Below are positions 46,067 through 58,359 of a stretch of 64,000 bases of DNA, piece by piece (positions within the stretch are counted from its first letter, which is position 1; each line of letters begins with the position of its first letter). Location of the stretch: the NCBI GenBank assembly GCA_017591395.1, contig WEDG01001000.1, forward strand, positions 21,450-85,449, given 5' to 3'. This stretch comes from Schistocephalus solidus (Eukaryota; Platyhelminthes; Cestoda; Diphyllobothriidea; Diphyllobothriidae). The notes below the pieces were generated by a model. It saw only the letters and a program-made list of their open reading frames with translations. It was not told the DNA's origin and searched no databases. A program made the position numbers and the translations under genes.

Positions 46067-46282
46067 AAAAGATGAAAGTCTTTGGGAAAATAGAAACTTT
46101 AATGCGTAAATTATCGAGACTGGTCCCCCAGCTCGTCGTCAGACTACGGGCAGTGTACAGGAACAATTAATTAATTAACCGTTTAAACAAAAGATTCTGA
46201 GGTTGGGAGAAATCCGAATTAATACGCGTTGAGTGCATTGTTTCATCCCATCGTGATAGGTTCTGCGCGTTTGAATTTTTCT

Positions 46283-46810
46283 TTAGCGATTTTGTATGCG
46301 GCATCTAAATCTATAATCATGGTTGATGCATGCCTCATCTGAGTGCATTGCTTCCACGAATTCACGGCCTTTTCTGATTGGGCAGATGCCAACAATCCGT
46401 GTTTTCTCACATGCAAAAATATGTCCTGCTTCCAGTGTATGCATAGCCACTTGGGGTAAATGGTCTCGTCTTCTACCCGCTAACTGCGGTTCTTGTCGTC
46501 CGGTTGAGACAGATTTCCCAGTTTGGCCACAATAAACGGCATTACAACTCGTACATGGAATTTTGTAGACAAAATCTTTTTTATCCAGGTAGCTAACCCT
46601 GTCCTTAGTGTGAACAAGCTGTGAGCGAAAAGTAGATGTAGGTTGGTGTGCTACTTGTATCTGGTGTTTTCTTAGCTGTCTTTCGACAAGCCCTGATACA
46701 TTTTTAATGTATAGGAGAGTTTGCCAGGTCATTGTTTTGTGTGCCTCGGTGGCCGCGTCGTTTGAAATACCTTTCACTTTGGATTCTTGCCGCTTCAGAC
46801 ATCGATGCAC
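46283..46810 (-). pseudogene. GIY-YIG endonuclease domain of Penelope-like element
   Basis: An open frame of 175 codons. Near residue 84 FVYKIPCTSCNAVYCGQTGK gives the GIY...YIG pair in altered form (VYK and YCG), with the CxxC typical of Penelope-like endonucleases. Then HTLEAGHIFACEKTRIVGIC and FVEAMHSDEACIN follow, where the catalytic Glu region is expected. The upstream part (SGLVERQLRKHQIQVAHQPT) is the usual linker from RT. The changed YIG box suggests loss of nuclease activity. Confidence 0.75.
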
Positions 46811-47729
46811 GAAGAAACGCGGTTATCCATTTTATTTCTGCTGGACAACTTTTTTCATCAGAGCAGCGTGTTTTGGCTTGATTTAGGAGACTGTAGACAG
46901 AACTCCTTTTGTGAGAGAAAGGATGATTACTCGCAAAGTGTAGGATGACCTCAGAATATGTTTCTTTGCAGTAAAATGAGGTGTTGAGTGATCCATCAGT
47001 TTTCCGATGTACGAGGACATCCAGAAATGGGAGTTGTCCATCAGCTTCCGTTTCAAAGCTGTAATGCAGAAATTGGAATCGATAGCTCTCCCTGATGTTA
47101 AACCTCCTCGAGGTTGACTACTGGCGGGCTCGCGTGACCACTGTCCCCTTTGGGGCCAGCATAGGTTTAGGCAAGTCAGCATGCCTGTTGGCCTCCCCAC
47201 GTCAATCGGCGGTTGTTGCAGTTCGCGTGAGTTGTTTTCTGCCTTGCGAGCGCATCCGTGAGGCAGTGTTCGACGTTGTTCATGGGACCTCCGGTGACCA
47301 TTGCTCTTTCCGTGAGCATCGGCTCTCGGTTTCGCGTGCTCGTAGCTCCGCCAATCACCATTGCTTTCTCAAAGGCGAAATCGTGGTTCAGCTGTTGTAT
47401 GTGACCATAGACAAAAGACAGCTTATCCTTGCGGTTGGTTGTAAGTTGATGTTCGTACAATCATCTGCCCAGATGTGCGCATGTTTCACCAACGTAGCTT
47501 TCATCGCAATTTCGGCATAGTATACTGTAGACCACTGCTGATTGTTCTGCTAACGGTAGCAGGTTTTTAAATTTCAAACTTTGCTCTCTGCTTGCGCATT
47601 CTGGTTTATAAGCCACGCCGATCCAAAAAGGGTTTTAGGATTATTACCGTCGCCTCTGAAACATTCTTCACGTAGGAGATTGCTTGTCAGAACTTTGGCG
47701 TTTCTTCGCTTGACCGCTCAAACTGAGGT

Positions 47730-48700
47730 TCACTGAGACATTTGCGGATGAAGGATTTTAGATAACTGTTGGCTAAAAAAGGGCATCGCCTCCTCCTTCC
47801 CACTGTCGTCGCTATAGCGTGTTTGAACAGGTCGGAAGAGGGTTCTGACACATCTCCGTTTGTGAACAACAGGGTGGTTGCTCCGGAAGTGGAGGATGCG
47901 CCTGGTAGTAGTTGCCTTACAGTTGACCGTTGTCCTTATCTTCCCGTCTGCCAGCTTTGTAACTTGGACGCCAAGGAAGGGCAACTGATTGGTGACTTCT
48001 CCTTTCATGGTAAACTGGAGGTAGGAAAAGATTGAATTTAACACTGCCTTAAAAGCTGGCACGTGGCTCCTCCTGATTATGACGAACTAGTCATCAACGT
48101 ATCTCACCCAGAACTTCGGAGTTCGAGCTGAAGATCAGTTACGCCAACCTCTACAAACCTAATTCGGCAATTATTCCCGACAGACACGAGTCCATGAGTG
48201 GTCCCTGTTTTTGCTCGTAGACCTGGCCGTTGAATGCGAAGAAGGTCCCAAGACACAGTTCTAGGAGCTCGGTGATATGTGCTCGTTTGAGCTGTTGGTC
48301 GGTCTCGTCATATTTTTCACTGAGAAAACCCTCGATAGTGTTCATAGCCAGTGCATGTAGGATAGAGGTGAATAATAGGGTCATATCAAATGACACGTTC
48401 ACCTCGTCTTCCTCACTTCAAGGTTTTGGATGCTGAATTCATAGTTCAATTCGAATCCTTGGTAAGAAAACGACGTCATTGGTACAGCCACATTAACAGT
48501 CCAAAGTTTTGGGTGCTACGTAAGGAGCCGATAGGGCGTAGGGGCACTCCTGGCTTATGAACATTTGACAGACCATAGAAGTGCGCCATCGCGGCATCAG
48601 TGGCTTTTGTTGTCAGCACTTCTCTTCGCATGAGAGCTTCCGCCTTCCCCAGCTTGTCAACCATCTTGTGTATGCTGTGCACGAGCTTTTTAGCTCGGTG
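47730..48700 (-). pseudogene. Reverse transcriptase of Penelope-like element, broken
   Basis: RT pieces lie in three frames: VHKPGVPLRPIGSLRSTQNF, MNVSFDMTLLFTSILHALAM (motif A with its Asp), FFAFNGQVYEQKQGPLMDSC (motif B), FWVRYVDD followed at once by TAG at 48087-48089 (motif C at 48090-48101), and KGEVTNQLPFLGVQVTKLAD (thumb side). Premature stop and frameshifts rule out activity. Confidence 0.8.
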
Positions 48701-49219
48701 GCAGTCGATGACACATGAGATTCGACTTAACTATCTTTACCGCTGAGCGATGGTGAGTCGGTTGTCCTGCAGCCAAATCAGACAGTTGCCTGCAGTTCGC
48801 AGATGTCCCACTAACCACCGGTACTGACACAACTCTATGTGACCTCTCGACTTCTCTGCCCCACCCGTTCGTGTCCACCTCGATGCGTCCAGCTGTGTTT
48901 TAATCTCTCCACGAGATCCTGCACATCGGGATCGAAGCGGAGAGGATTGTCTGGCCTGGCAGGTAGAAGGACGTCAAATTTTGACCACGGTCGTGTCCGA
49001 TTTATCCTCGGAACAAAGTGCGTTGCCAAAACAAGACTCTACCAGGCACCTTCTCCAGCCGCGAAGCATGGTTCAGCCCTTTGTATCTGGATTTCGTTTA
49101 CCCCTTGCCTTCATCCAATGACTACATTCACCTCCTTAACTACGTCCTTTGGTAAACCCGTGGGGCTAAATCTACCCCTCTGCCCAATGCGGAAGTAGAG
49201 GCAACCACAAATTGTCGCT

Positions 49220-49890
49220 AAATTTCGGTGACCCAGTTAAGGTTACGTAGTTCAGTTCAAGGCTGCCTTCGTCCGACCCCTCCTTAATTGCCTTGGTTGT
49301 ACGAACATCCAGACGACGGCCTACCGCCCAGCAGAGTCGAGCGTCGTCACCGCCAGTTAAAGACCGCTCTGCCTGCCTCAGAGGACTGGACACCTTTGTT
49401 GGACAAACTACCACTTAGACTTCGTGACATTCGTGTGGCACTGAAATTGGATATGGCTAGCAGTGCAGTCGACATTGTGTTCGACTATCAGGAGAGATGG
49501 TCACGCCAGCCGTTCGGGGCGCCGACGAATGTTCTGACACCTCTAGGCGGCAATTCATGCGTTCCCTGTTCTCTGGTTTCGCCTCCCCTGCACGCTTCTC
49601 ATTTCATAAAAAGGCTTGGTCCGCTGCCATTGCCATACTAAGACCCCCTCCTGATACTCTCACGCACTACTAAGACCTATCAGATCCTTCGCTGTAACAA
49701 GGAGGAAGTGGCTAGCATCGTTTGGGTCAATACTACTGTCCCACAGGAGCAGCTGGGCCTGTCTCGAGGAACGAAGTGTGCTAAACCCAGGGCTCCTTGC
49801 TCCTTTGCCTTCGGTTTAGGCGGGAGCCCTGTCGTCAGCACCACGGAGTTAACAAGCAGTGAGGCAATTCTACGAAAACGCATTTAGATC
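49220..49890 (+). pseudogene. LTR-retrotransposon integrase C-terminal fragment
   Basis: The frame reads SRVERRHRQLKTALPASEDW, then DKLPLRLRDIRVALKLDMAS and SAVDIVFDYQERW. This corresponds to the ..VER.HRQLK.AL....W...LPL.LLGIR.A.K.D....AAELV.G end of a gypsy-type integrase core. A later frame (QILRCNKEEVASIVWVNTTV) matches the tail. Its arrangement differs from the remnants at 2 and 55 kb, so it is probably a separate lineage. It lies next to, and opposite to, the Penelope-like element. Confidence 0.65.
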
Positions 49891-49899
49891 TGAAATTTA

Positions 49900-50265
49900 G
49901 AAGGTAAAATACCACAAAATATGATCCCTACATTGCCAAATCGTGAAGCATTCAGTCGGTATTTCTCTCTCCACCGATGGTCCGCAGCCCGACCAATTCT
50001 CGACCGGATGCACTTCGGTTGTCACTTGCCTGGTCAGACGGCCATTCTTCGTCTTGAGGAGGAAGCTATGTACTCCCAAGAAACTGCTCTGAAAAATATT
50101 GCACTCACGGGATGGTTAAGTTTTCCATGTGCTTCTACGTTCGTTTCCGAATCTTAGGCGGAAACCCGCCGATGTACAGTAGATTGCCTGCCTCACGAAA
50201 TGTCCCTCTAAATTCTGCAATATGTTTTCTATTCGAAAAAATTACGTAAGTAGGCTCTTAGTATG
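49900..50265. other. No gene seen
   Basis: Nothing recognised between the integrase fragment and the AT-rich foldback. Confidence 0.35.
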
Positions 50266-50269
50266 GATT

Positions 50270-51030
50270 ATCCTGCAGCCTAATCCCAAGATACTTTAAG
50301 TCACACCAGGACGTCTGCTTTTGAAAGAATTTCCTTCAGTCCACCTGAAATAAGCATGCTCATTAAAAAGATGCTACTTAAATAGTAGGTATCTTTTATT
50401 GATCTTTATTTCTTTTACAAATTCGAATATACTTTATAGAAAAAAAATGCACAAAAATACCTTTTCTTGTACTCGTTTGGTAGCGAATTACGCCTTCTTC
50501 AAATTTCATATTTGATGAAAGGGTATTTTTTCGGCTTTAAAAAGTTCGTAATTATGAGATCTTTTAAGCTCGTGAAAAGTTCATTCATAACACATCGTAC
50601 CCGTTAATTTTTAATGTGGCCTCTAAACTATATAACATGATCCACATCCCTTGGAAAAGTTTACGAGCACTATGTGCACTATTCCTTCTATCTGAGAGAA
50701 ATGTGTGATTTTCGTTACGCAAAATGTATAGAGCGTGTAGCTTGGAAACCCTGTATTCAGGTTGAAAATTTATCGGCAATTAACAAAAAATTGTAAAAGT
50801 ATAAATTTGAAAAGGCGTAATTTGCTACCAAACAAGTGCAAGAAAAATATTTTTGGATATTTTTCTCTAGAAAATATATTCGAAGTTATAAGGGCATTGA
50901 CGATTATTGAAACACTACCTACTACTAAGGAAGCCAATTTTTAATAGAGTATGGTTTCGCAGGTTGACTGAAAGAAGCTCATTCGAAAGCTGGTATTCTG
51001 ACATAACTGATATGTTGTTGGGCTTGGGTT
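50270..51030. repeat. AT-rich foldback element, copy 1
   Basis: The left arm (about 50270-50560) contains ttcgaatatactttatag, ttcttgtactcgtttggtagc and gaattacgccttcttcaaatt. The right arm (about 50790-51030) contains the inverted forms: aatttgaaaaggcgtaattt, gctaccaaacaagtgcaag and atattcgaagttataag. The loop is about 230 bp. No convincing coding sequence. Confidence 0.7.
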
Positions 51031-51660
51031 GCACCACAGAAAACATTACAAGCATACTCAAGTAAGTTGTTCCAGTAAAAACGCATTTCGAAATACGGAT
51101 GATATTTCGTGCGATAGACAATCTAGTGTATATTGCATGCGGATGCCTCACGATTTGCCAACGTTGGGATTCAAGTTCATGGTATTTTAGTTTTGTAAGT
51201 TTTAGAGCTAAGAGCGCTTTCATATTATTATCACACGGTTTGTGATCTCGGAATCTGGCTTTGTGTATTCACTTCCCATTTGGTATAAGAAAAATTCCAA
51301 CATTTATCGGCAGTCTTTTTGTTAGGTTTTCTTGCAAGTAGTGTAGTTACTGGCAGCACTCACTCAGGTTTTAATGCCACTGGAAACGCCCCTGTTGGCT
51401 TTAAATAATGCCCTCGAACCAAGACGTGTTAGGCTTGCTCTCAAAATGTTTATGTGCACTCTAGTTAAAATTCGCCCAACTCAATAGAATAACCGCATAC
51501 TATTAAGGACTGCAAAGTTAATTGATTGAGATGCACAAAAGTGGTTCAGCCATAAATCAGGCAGACTGATCGAAAGCCAGGCAGGTGTTGTCCTGACATA
51601 TCAACCGAAATTCGAAAGTGCGTTTCACCGCTGAATAAATTATACAAGTAGGGTTGTAAT
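51031..51660. other. Between foldbacks, no gene seen
   Basis: AT-rich sequence separating the two foldback elements. Confidence 0.35.
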
Positions 51661-51664
51661 ATCG

Positions 51665-52470
51665 ATAACTGTGCAGACTAATCCAAAGATATCAAGGTTA
51701 CGTCAGGATGTCAGCTTTGAACGAGCTTCCTTCTGAACGCATGCAGAAGTCATATTTTGTTAAAAAATAGCTACTTAGGAAGTATACATGTTTCCAATTG
51801 ATTATACGTGCCCTTATAAATTTAAATACATTTTATAGGAAATATGCAGAAAATTATGCTTTCTTGTACTCATTTGATGGCAGATTCCGCTGACTTTAAA
51901 TTTTATACATAAAAATCGGTGTCTTTCGGTTGTAAAAAACTTTCTAAATTAATGAATAATTTTTACCCTACCGGCCGTTACACTTTACTTCAAAGTTTCC
52001 CAACTACATGCTGTGTACATTCTGTCTAAGGAAAATCGCACATTTATCCGCTATATTAGCAAGAGATTATATAGTTCTCATAACATTTTGCGGTGGATGT
52101 GGATCACGTTGTGTACTTGTTAGGCAACATTGACAGATACGATGTATAGGAGTGAAAATTTCCGGTTTTCAAAAATTTCATAAATAGAGAAATCTTTAAA
52201 TCAGAAAGGTACCAATTCTTCAAGAATAACGCTTGAAGAAGACACATTTTTTGCCGAATTATCATAAAAAATAACATTTTGTGCATGTTTTTATAAAATA
52301 TATTTGAATATATAAGGGCATCGGAGATCAATGAGAAAAATGCGTACTACTTATTTTTTAATTTTTTAACAGAGTAATACTTTTGCAGGCAGACAAAAAA
52401 TAGCTTGTTCAAAAGCCATCATCCTAAGGTGACTGAAATATCCTGAGATTAGGCTACACGAGGATCAATC
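51665..52470. repeat. AT-rich foldback element, copy 2 (diverged)
   Basis: The left arm follows the order of copy 1: cagactaatccaaagatatc, acgtcaggatgtcagctttga, tacattttataggaaatatg, tttcttgtactcatttgatgg. A right arm near 52180-52470 carries inverted forms (ttgaatatataagggcatcgg, caggcagacaaaaaatagc, gattaggctacac). The offset from copy 1 is about 1.4 kb. Confidence 0.65.
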
Positions 52471-52709
52471 TTATAACTCTACTCAAGTTAGTTGTTCGAA
52501 TACTAAACGCACTTGAGAATTTCGGTGGACATTTCTCGAGATTTTTAATCTACTGTAGGTATACTTGTTTTTTGGCTGCTTAGTGCGTTCTTAGTGTGCA
52601 TGTTTGGTATGCAAACCTCATACATGAACTTCAAACTAATCATTACGAAATGCATTACTTGGAAGACTTGCAGCTGAGTGCCTGTGACGAGAGATTTAAA
52701 GGATAACCC

Positions 52710-53050
52710 TGTTACGGAGAGCGCCCGGAAGTGACAACGAGGTAACTCCGCACGAGAAAGCTGACGATGCCTCTGATTGTCCAATCAGAAATTGGCAAGA
52801 AGCTAACAGCCGCAAGGGCATACTCAGACAGCCAAACAAGGTTTGACCTACTACCCTCGATGCCCGGACGTGTGCAACGGGTCCATACGCGCTCACGGAA
52901 GAAAGGCAATAAAACAGGCCCACAGGTACGCATAGACTTGACTCGTGTTTATGCCGAATAAAGGGTTGGCTTCGGAACCGCCTTTGGGACAAAACAAACC
53001 CCGAGATCGTTATGAGGGCAAGAGTGGGGTGGAGATAGAGATAGAGAGAG
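52710..53050 (+). mobile_element. Candidate solo LTR
   Basis: Starts TGTTACGGAGA, the same 11 bases as the candidate LTR at 2619. It contains an AATAAA (about 52959) shortly before a GC-richer end. No internal retroelement genes adjoin it. Ends are uncertain and no target duplication was identified. Confidence 0.35.
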
Positions 53051-55390
53051 AGAGAAAAAAAAGAGAGAGGAATATGCTTTGTTCGGAAGTTGTCATCAAA
53101 GAGTTTCTGCAAAAAGTGTTCTTACTTCACCGCGGCCAGTATGTAAATTAGGGGATGGTGAGAGGGTAAATGGATTTACATTAACTTTATAACAATCATC
53201 GGGACAAATGCAGTCTGAGTTTCTGTACCTCGATCAGTATACGCGTAGGGTATCGTGCCAAAAGGCAAAATACGGAATGCTTATATGGCAATGTACGGAA
53301 AGAGATATGCCAGAAGGCACTGAGCATGGGACGGAAAGACTTCACAGCATGGACAACGTCATCCGGAATTCGATCATACAATTGTTTGACCATCGTAAAA
53401 TGTCGTTCTATTTTGATAGTAATAAGAAAAATTATGAGCTCAAAAGCTTTTCATGGTGTCTCCTATCACAAAAGGAACTCTTGTAACTCTTTTCGAGCGA
53501 AAACGACTGTCTTGGATTCAAAAGTCCGTCTGTAATCTGGATCAAATACCTTCAAGTTTTGCATAACCACTATGTCAATCCAATTCGGCAAACAATTACA
53601 GTGGATGAACTAATTCATGCAATGTGTGATCAAATTAGAGTGAGTTCTTTAGCGTATATTTGGTCTTGTTATTTTGGTTTTTCGAGTGGATTTGATGCTC
53701 AGAAAGCCCTTTTCTAAAGAAAAGTCTATGTTCAGTCTTACATCTTAGAGGGGAACCGGCAAGATTTCGGGGAAATCAGAGGTTGCGGGATGTTAGAGAA
53801 ATTTGCTTTTCTATTTGGTACTACAGTGCGTTGTGTTATAAGAGAACATTAAAATACAAACAAGAAAGCGTTAAAATAAATCCCTTCTGAAACCAGGAAA
53901 AACCCGATCGTAATTAAATGAAAATCTGATGAAGGTAAATGTAAGGAATCACATTATTTTCCAGAAACGAGAAATGCATTTAGCTGTAGAAAATATTTTT
54001 TCAAATTCCTGACTTTTTTGTCAGAAAACGCAGTAATATACTCGCTTGTCAACATTTTGTTTTATTACTTCGAAAATTGGCACCGTTAACAAAATACAAA
54101 CAAGTACATGGGGAGACGGATGCATACAACCTTTGTAAAAATGGAAGCAGGTGATGAGATACATTTATGTATAATATTTTCGCTGATCTAAGATTTTTAG
54201 AACACAATCGGCAGAAGATAAGCATTTTCGCTAAAATCTTAGTATTTGGCAGCTCTCTTGTCATTTGTAATCTTAGAACGGGGTATGCAAGTAAACAAAT
54301 ATAGCCGAAAATGCTAAAATATAAAATGAAAGATGGTTCTTCATTTTCAGCAGAAAATTTACCACTTATTTTCAGTGAAGCAGCAAAAGCTGTCACACTT
54401 TCATATTTTACCGTAAATTAACCTTTAAAAAGGCAAAGTGCACACATATTCGTAAGCTTAATATCTAAATAAAGCGCTTTTAAATGAGGTGCTCTGTGAT
54501 GGGAGGTTTTAGAATTGATTTTGGGGGTGTTTATTACCGTCTTTTGTTGTGGAAGTTAATTTTTTTCTGCGAAAAGTTTTTATGATTCGGTGAATCTACA
54601 TTAAAAAGAATATCCAAAAACTCACTTATTTGGTAAAAAGGTTTGTCAAATCTTAGTTTAAAGGTTTTGATAAATATACAGAATGGAATATAAATTCATT
54701 ACCAATCAATTGAAAACCATTAAATGCCTGAAGTTTTCAGTGGTATTGTAAGGAATACCTGACAATAATTTAAGCATTTATCAAAAACATTGACAAATAA
54801 ATATGGCGAAAGGAAAGTTCTATAAATATACCCAAAATGATATGTTATCTATTAAAAATGAAAATTCTATTAAAATTTATTTATCACAGTTACAGCGATT
54901 TAGCACATTTTTGGATTATGCAACCTTTTTCAATTAAAATATTTCTAAACGAAGTAATATTAATTTCATTATTTTCTTTAAGTTTTAAATTCGCATAGGG
55001 ATGTTCATTATTATTTCAAGGCTTTTATGCATGACTGGGTGCCAATTAGCTTCTGATTTTCAAGCATTCGAAAGTTTCGGTACCTTGCATTGGATAGGTC
55101 ACACACTGTAGTTCTTATAACAACACACGTGCGTCTGACAGTAATTGCACTACACTCCCAACATATGTAGGTACCAGTTAAACGCTGTGATTCGTGTTTT
55201 AACTCAGACTGACACCCTATAAACTGACACCACCACCGCTAGCATTAACGCAGTCACTGTCTTTGAATCCACATGACATGTTTGATCGACAAAGTAGAGC
55301 ACTGATCTGGACACAGGCATAATTTACCGCCATTAAACTCAAGATTGGCCTGCGAGCACACTTACTACTCCACCAGTGGCCGTATATAAC
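53050..55390. other. No gene seen; AT-rich
   Basis: Long AT-rich stretch. Frames of up to about 115 codons (for example 54049-54396 on the - strand) show no family motif. A short GA-rich run lies near 53033-53072. Confidence 0.4.
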
Positions 55391-55439
55391 CGTGCAAAAT
55401 AAAATCAGGTTCCTTCGCGATCACTCATATCATCACCTT

Positions 55440-56250
55440 CGCTCTGTAACTCCTGGTTTTCTAATCGAGACTGTCCTAAACGACATCCACACTCAGCTGT
55501 GCCATCGTACCCAACGAGGTACTGAACAGGCCGCCCATACTCGTTTTTTGGTGACCGCAGTTACGTTCGTCAGCACACCTCTTTTGCCAGCCGTGTCCAA
55601 CAAGCGCTTCCTTCAAATCGGCCGCCCACTCTCCTTGCTCTCCGTTACCACCGGTTTCCCTGGTGAGCAAGTCCCCTGGAGAGCGAGTCGGCCTAGACAT
55701 AATTGGACCTCTCCCGATTTCAGTCCGTGGGTATGAATACATCCTTGTGAAGGTGGACTGTTTTACGAAGTGGGCAGAAGCTATAACCCTCCTCCACCAA
55801 GACAGGGTGTCCGTGGTAAACGCCATCAGCCGTACATCGGTTAGTCGTTGGGGTACACCCTATCGTTCCATTCAGACTCTGGCAGTAATGTCGAGTCTCA
55901 CCTGCTGTGGGAGGTCTGTGAGATATTGGATAACCCCCCTCAACCTGAGGGCAATGGCCTTGTGGAACGAACCAACCGCACGATCCAAAACCCTTAACTC
56001 GCATTTACTAAGAACGACCACAACCACGAGTGGAATGCCCACCAACCCCTGTGCCTCCTGGCTTACCGCGGAGCGGTCCACTCCTCCACCGGGTTCCTAC
56101 CCCATTACTTATGGACAGGCCGCGATCTTCGCCTTCCGGTCGACCACGGCTACCCTTTACCGTCTTCTGACCCAACCACACCCCAAAGTTTCACCACAAA
56201 ACTCCCCGAAGTGGTACACAATGTTGCACGCATAGCCCTGAGAACCACCT
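55440..56250 (+). pseudogene. Ty3/gypsy integrase core remnant
   Basis: One frame has an H...H-type start with CQPCPTSASF (the CxxC of the HHCC zinc finger, about 55577). It continues SKSPGERVGLDIIGPLPISV, then RGYEYILVKVDCFTKWAEAI (55663-55785), the start of the rve catalytic core with its first Asp. Downstream frames shift repeatedly; a region around 55905-56050 still suggests the ERTNR-type last motif. Dead. Confidence 0.75.
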
Positions 56251-56344
56251 CTCCACCAAAAACAGCAATGATACTAGACAGACAAACATTACAGAGGAAA
56301 AATAAGGAAGAATAGAATGGAATTTATTGGTGCCCCACTACCCA

Positions 56345-56417
56345 TGCATCAACTACTACTACTACTACTACTACAACTACTACTACTACCACTACTACTA
56401 CTACAACTACTACTACA

Positions 56418-56449
<32 letters not shown>

Positions 56450-56916
56450 TACTACTACTAATAATAATAATACAAAAACCTCTACTAACACTACTACTAG
56501 CAATAATAATACTACTGCTAGTACTATAACAATATCTTCTGCTACTACTACCAATACAAATAATATCACTTCTAATTCTAATATGATCTTTACTTTTAAT
56601 GGTACTTCTACTCCTACTTATACTACTATAAATAGTACTACTACTACTACTACTACTGAGAATACTACTGCTATTAATACTATTATCTCTACTTATACGA
56701 CTGTTTCTACTATTAATAATACCAATACCTCTACTAACACTACTGCTTGCAATAATACTACTACTAATAGTACTATAACAACTTCTACTGCTACTGCTAC
56801 TAATACAAAAAATATAATTTCAAATTCTAAGATGACCCTTACTTTTTATAGTTGTCCTACTACTACTACTGCTACTACTACTACTACTACTACTTCTACT
56901 ACTAATACTACTACTG

Positions 56917-56947
<31 letters not shown>

Positions 56948-57230
56948 TACTACTACTACTGCTACTACTACAACGAGCACTAATACTACTTCTGATTCTA
57001 CTTTTAATACTCCTTCTATTTTAATTGGACTAGTACTACTACTAGGTCTAATAATTCTTCTAAAACTAATTAAATTACTGATACTATTTCTACTATGACT
57101 AGTACCACTATAACCTAGACTACTATTACTTCGACTGCTACATTTACTACCATTACTACTATTTCTAATATCACTAGTTTTAATTATATTACTGTTACTT
57201 CCTTTGTTAGTTCTACTAAACTAATTGTAC
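56345..57230 (+). repeat. Long interrupted (ACT)n array
   Basis: Nearly 900 bp of TAC/ACT-type triplets interrupted by AAT, TCT, GCT and similar units, purest near 56355-56470 and 56860-56990. It starts right after the gypsy remnant. Open frames through it (poly-Thr, poly-Leu) are repeat artefacts. Confidence 0.9.
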
Positions 57231-57399
57231 AAACACAACTAAAAATACCACAGTGATCAGGATTCGCAAGTGATAAACTAGGCCGATGCGTGGGCAGTAA
57301 CAACCAAAAAACCAAAAGCACCCAAAATCACCTACAGCCTGGAGTATTTTTTGACTTTTAGACCATCCTTGGAGCAACCGGTCTGAACGGAGGACAACG

Positions 57400-58110
57400 C
57401 TAGTTGCTCAGGATCCGTTGCGCTACAACGAGGGCATTGCTGCTCTCAGCGAGACCTGATTCGCTGAGCAGAGTCAGCTGGATGAGGTGGGCCCCAACTA
57501 CATCATCTTCCGGAGCAGCCACCCAAAGGCAGAGTGACACGACGCAGTTGATGCCTTTCTCATCCACACCGACATCATGGGACGACTGCACTGTCTGCGG
57601 CAGGTCATCGATGACCGATTGATAACCCTACCAGTGCTTCTCCGGGGACCCACATACGCCACCAGCATCAGCTTATACGCCAACACCCCCCAATACCGGA
57701 CTCTGAGGAGGCGAAGAACAAATTCTCCGAGGACCTGCAAGCTCTCTTGACATCTATACCGAAGGTGGGTGAACTGGTCTTCATTGACGACTAAAATGCC
57801 CAGGTAGGGACAGATGATACTATCTGGCATGGAACGCTGGGTCCTCATGGTATCGGTGGTTGTAAAGATAACGGCCTCCTTCGTGTGCGTACCTGTGCCG
57901 AATACCATCTCCTGCTGACAACCACCTTTCACATTCTGACACATGAGAAGGCCACGTGGATGTACTCCCGATTGTGGCGCTGACACCTGCTGGACTATGT
58001 TAACCTCCAGAGGCGAGATGAATATTACGTGCTAGTAACCAAGATGATCTGCGCAGCAGATAGCTCAATGGATCACGGCCCTCTCACAACAAAGATGAAG
58101 TTATGAGATC
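57400..58110 (+). pseudogene. LINE AP-like endonuclease domain, broken
   Basis: Readable blocks: LRYNEGIAALSET, stop, FAEQSQLDEVGPNYIIFRSS, DDRLITLPVLLRGPTYATSI, then FIDD, stop, NAQVGTDDTIWHGTLGPHGI (the GDFNA box changed to DD-stop-NA), KDNGLLRVRTCAEYHLLLT, THEKATWMYSR and DYV. This is the order of an exonuclease-endonuclease-phosphatase domain. Stops within or next to conserved motifs rule out activity. Confidence 0.75.
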
Positions 58111-58359
58111 AAACCCACAGAAGGCCCTAAGTTATAAAACCATTTTTTAGAGTTGCATATACGCTGTTTTGATTTCAGTAAACAATTAACTAAAAAACTG
58201 CAGGTTCTGCAGGCTCCGGGTGATAACGACACCGCCAAGCCACGGCGATGTCAACTGTGGAACGTATTCCAGTCCACCTACCTCGACGTATTTAAACGCG
58301 TACGCCATCAAAACTAGGACAGCTTTGACAAAAATGAAGTCGAAATCAGCGCCCTACTC

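Larger units (their letters stand above)
46220..48880 (-). mobile_element. Penelope-like element, nearly full, inactive
   Basis: RT plus GIY-YIG retroelement on the - strand. Order along the - strand: LSNVHKPGVPLRPIGSLRS (about 48.6 kb), NVSFDMTLLFTSI (48.38 kb), FWVRYVDD catalytic box (48.09 kb), VTNQLPFLGVQVTKLADGKI and RRILHFRSNHPVVHKR (47.9-48.0 kb), a Cys/His-containing middle (47.2-47.5 kb) and the GIY-YIG domain (46.3-46.8 kb). At least four frame changes, and a TAG directly after YVDD, show it is dead. I recognise nothing Penelope-like beyond about 48.9 kb. Confidence 0.8.

Noticed and set aside
56317..57098. Poly-Thr/Asn and poly-Leu frames up to 171 codons
   Set aside because: They follow the ACT triplet array; no start context, domain or splice evidence.
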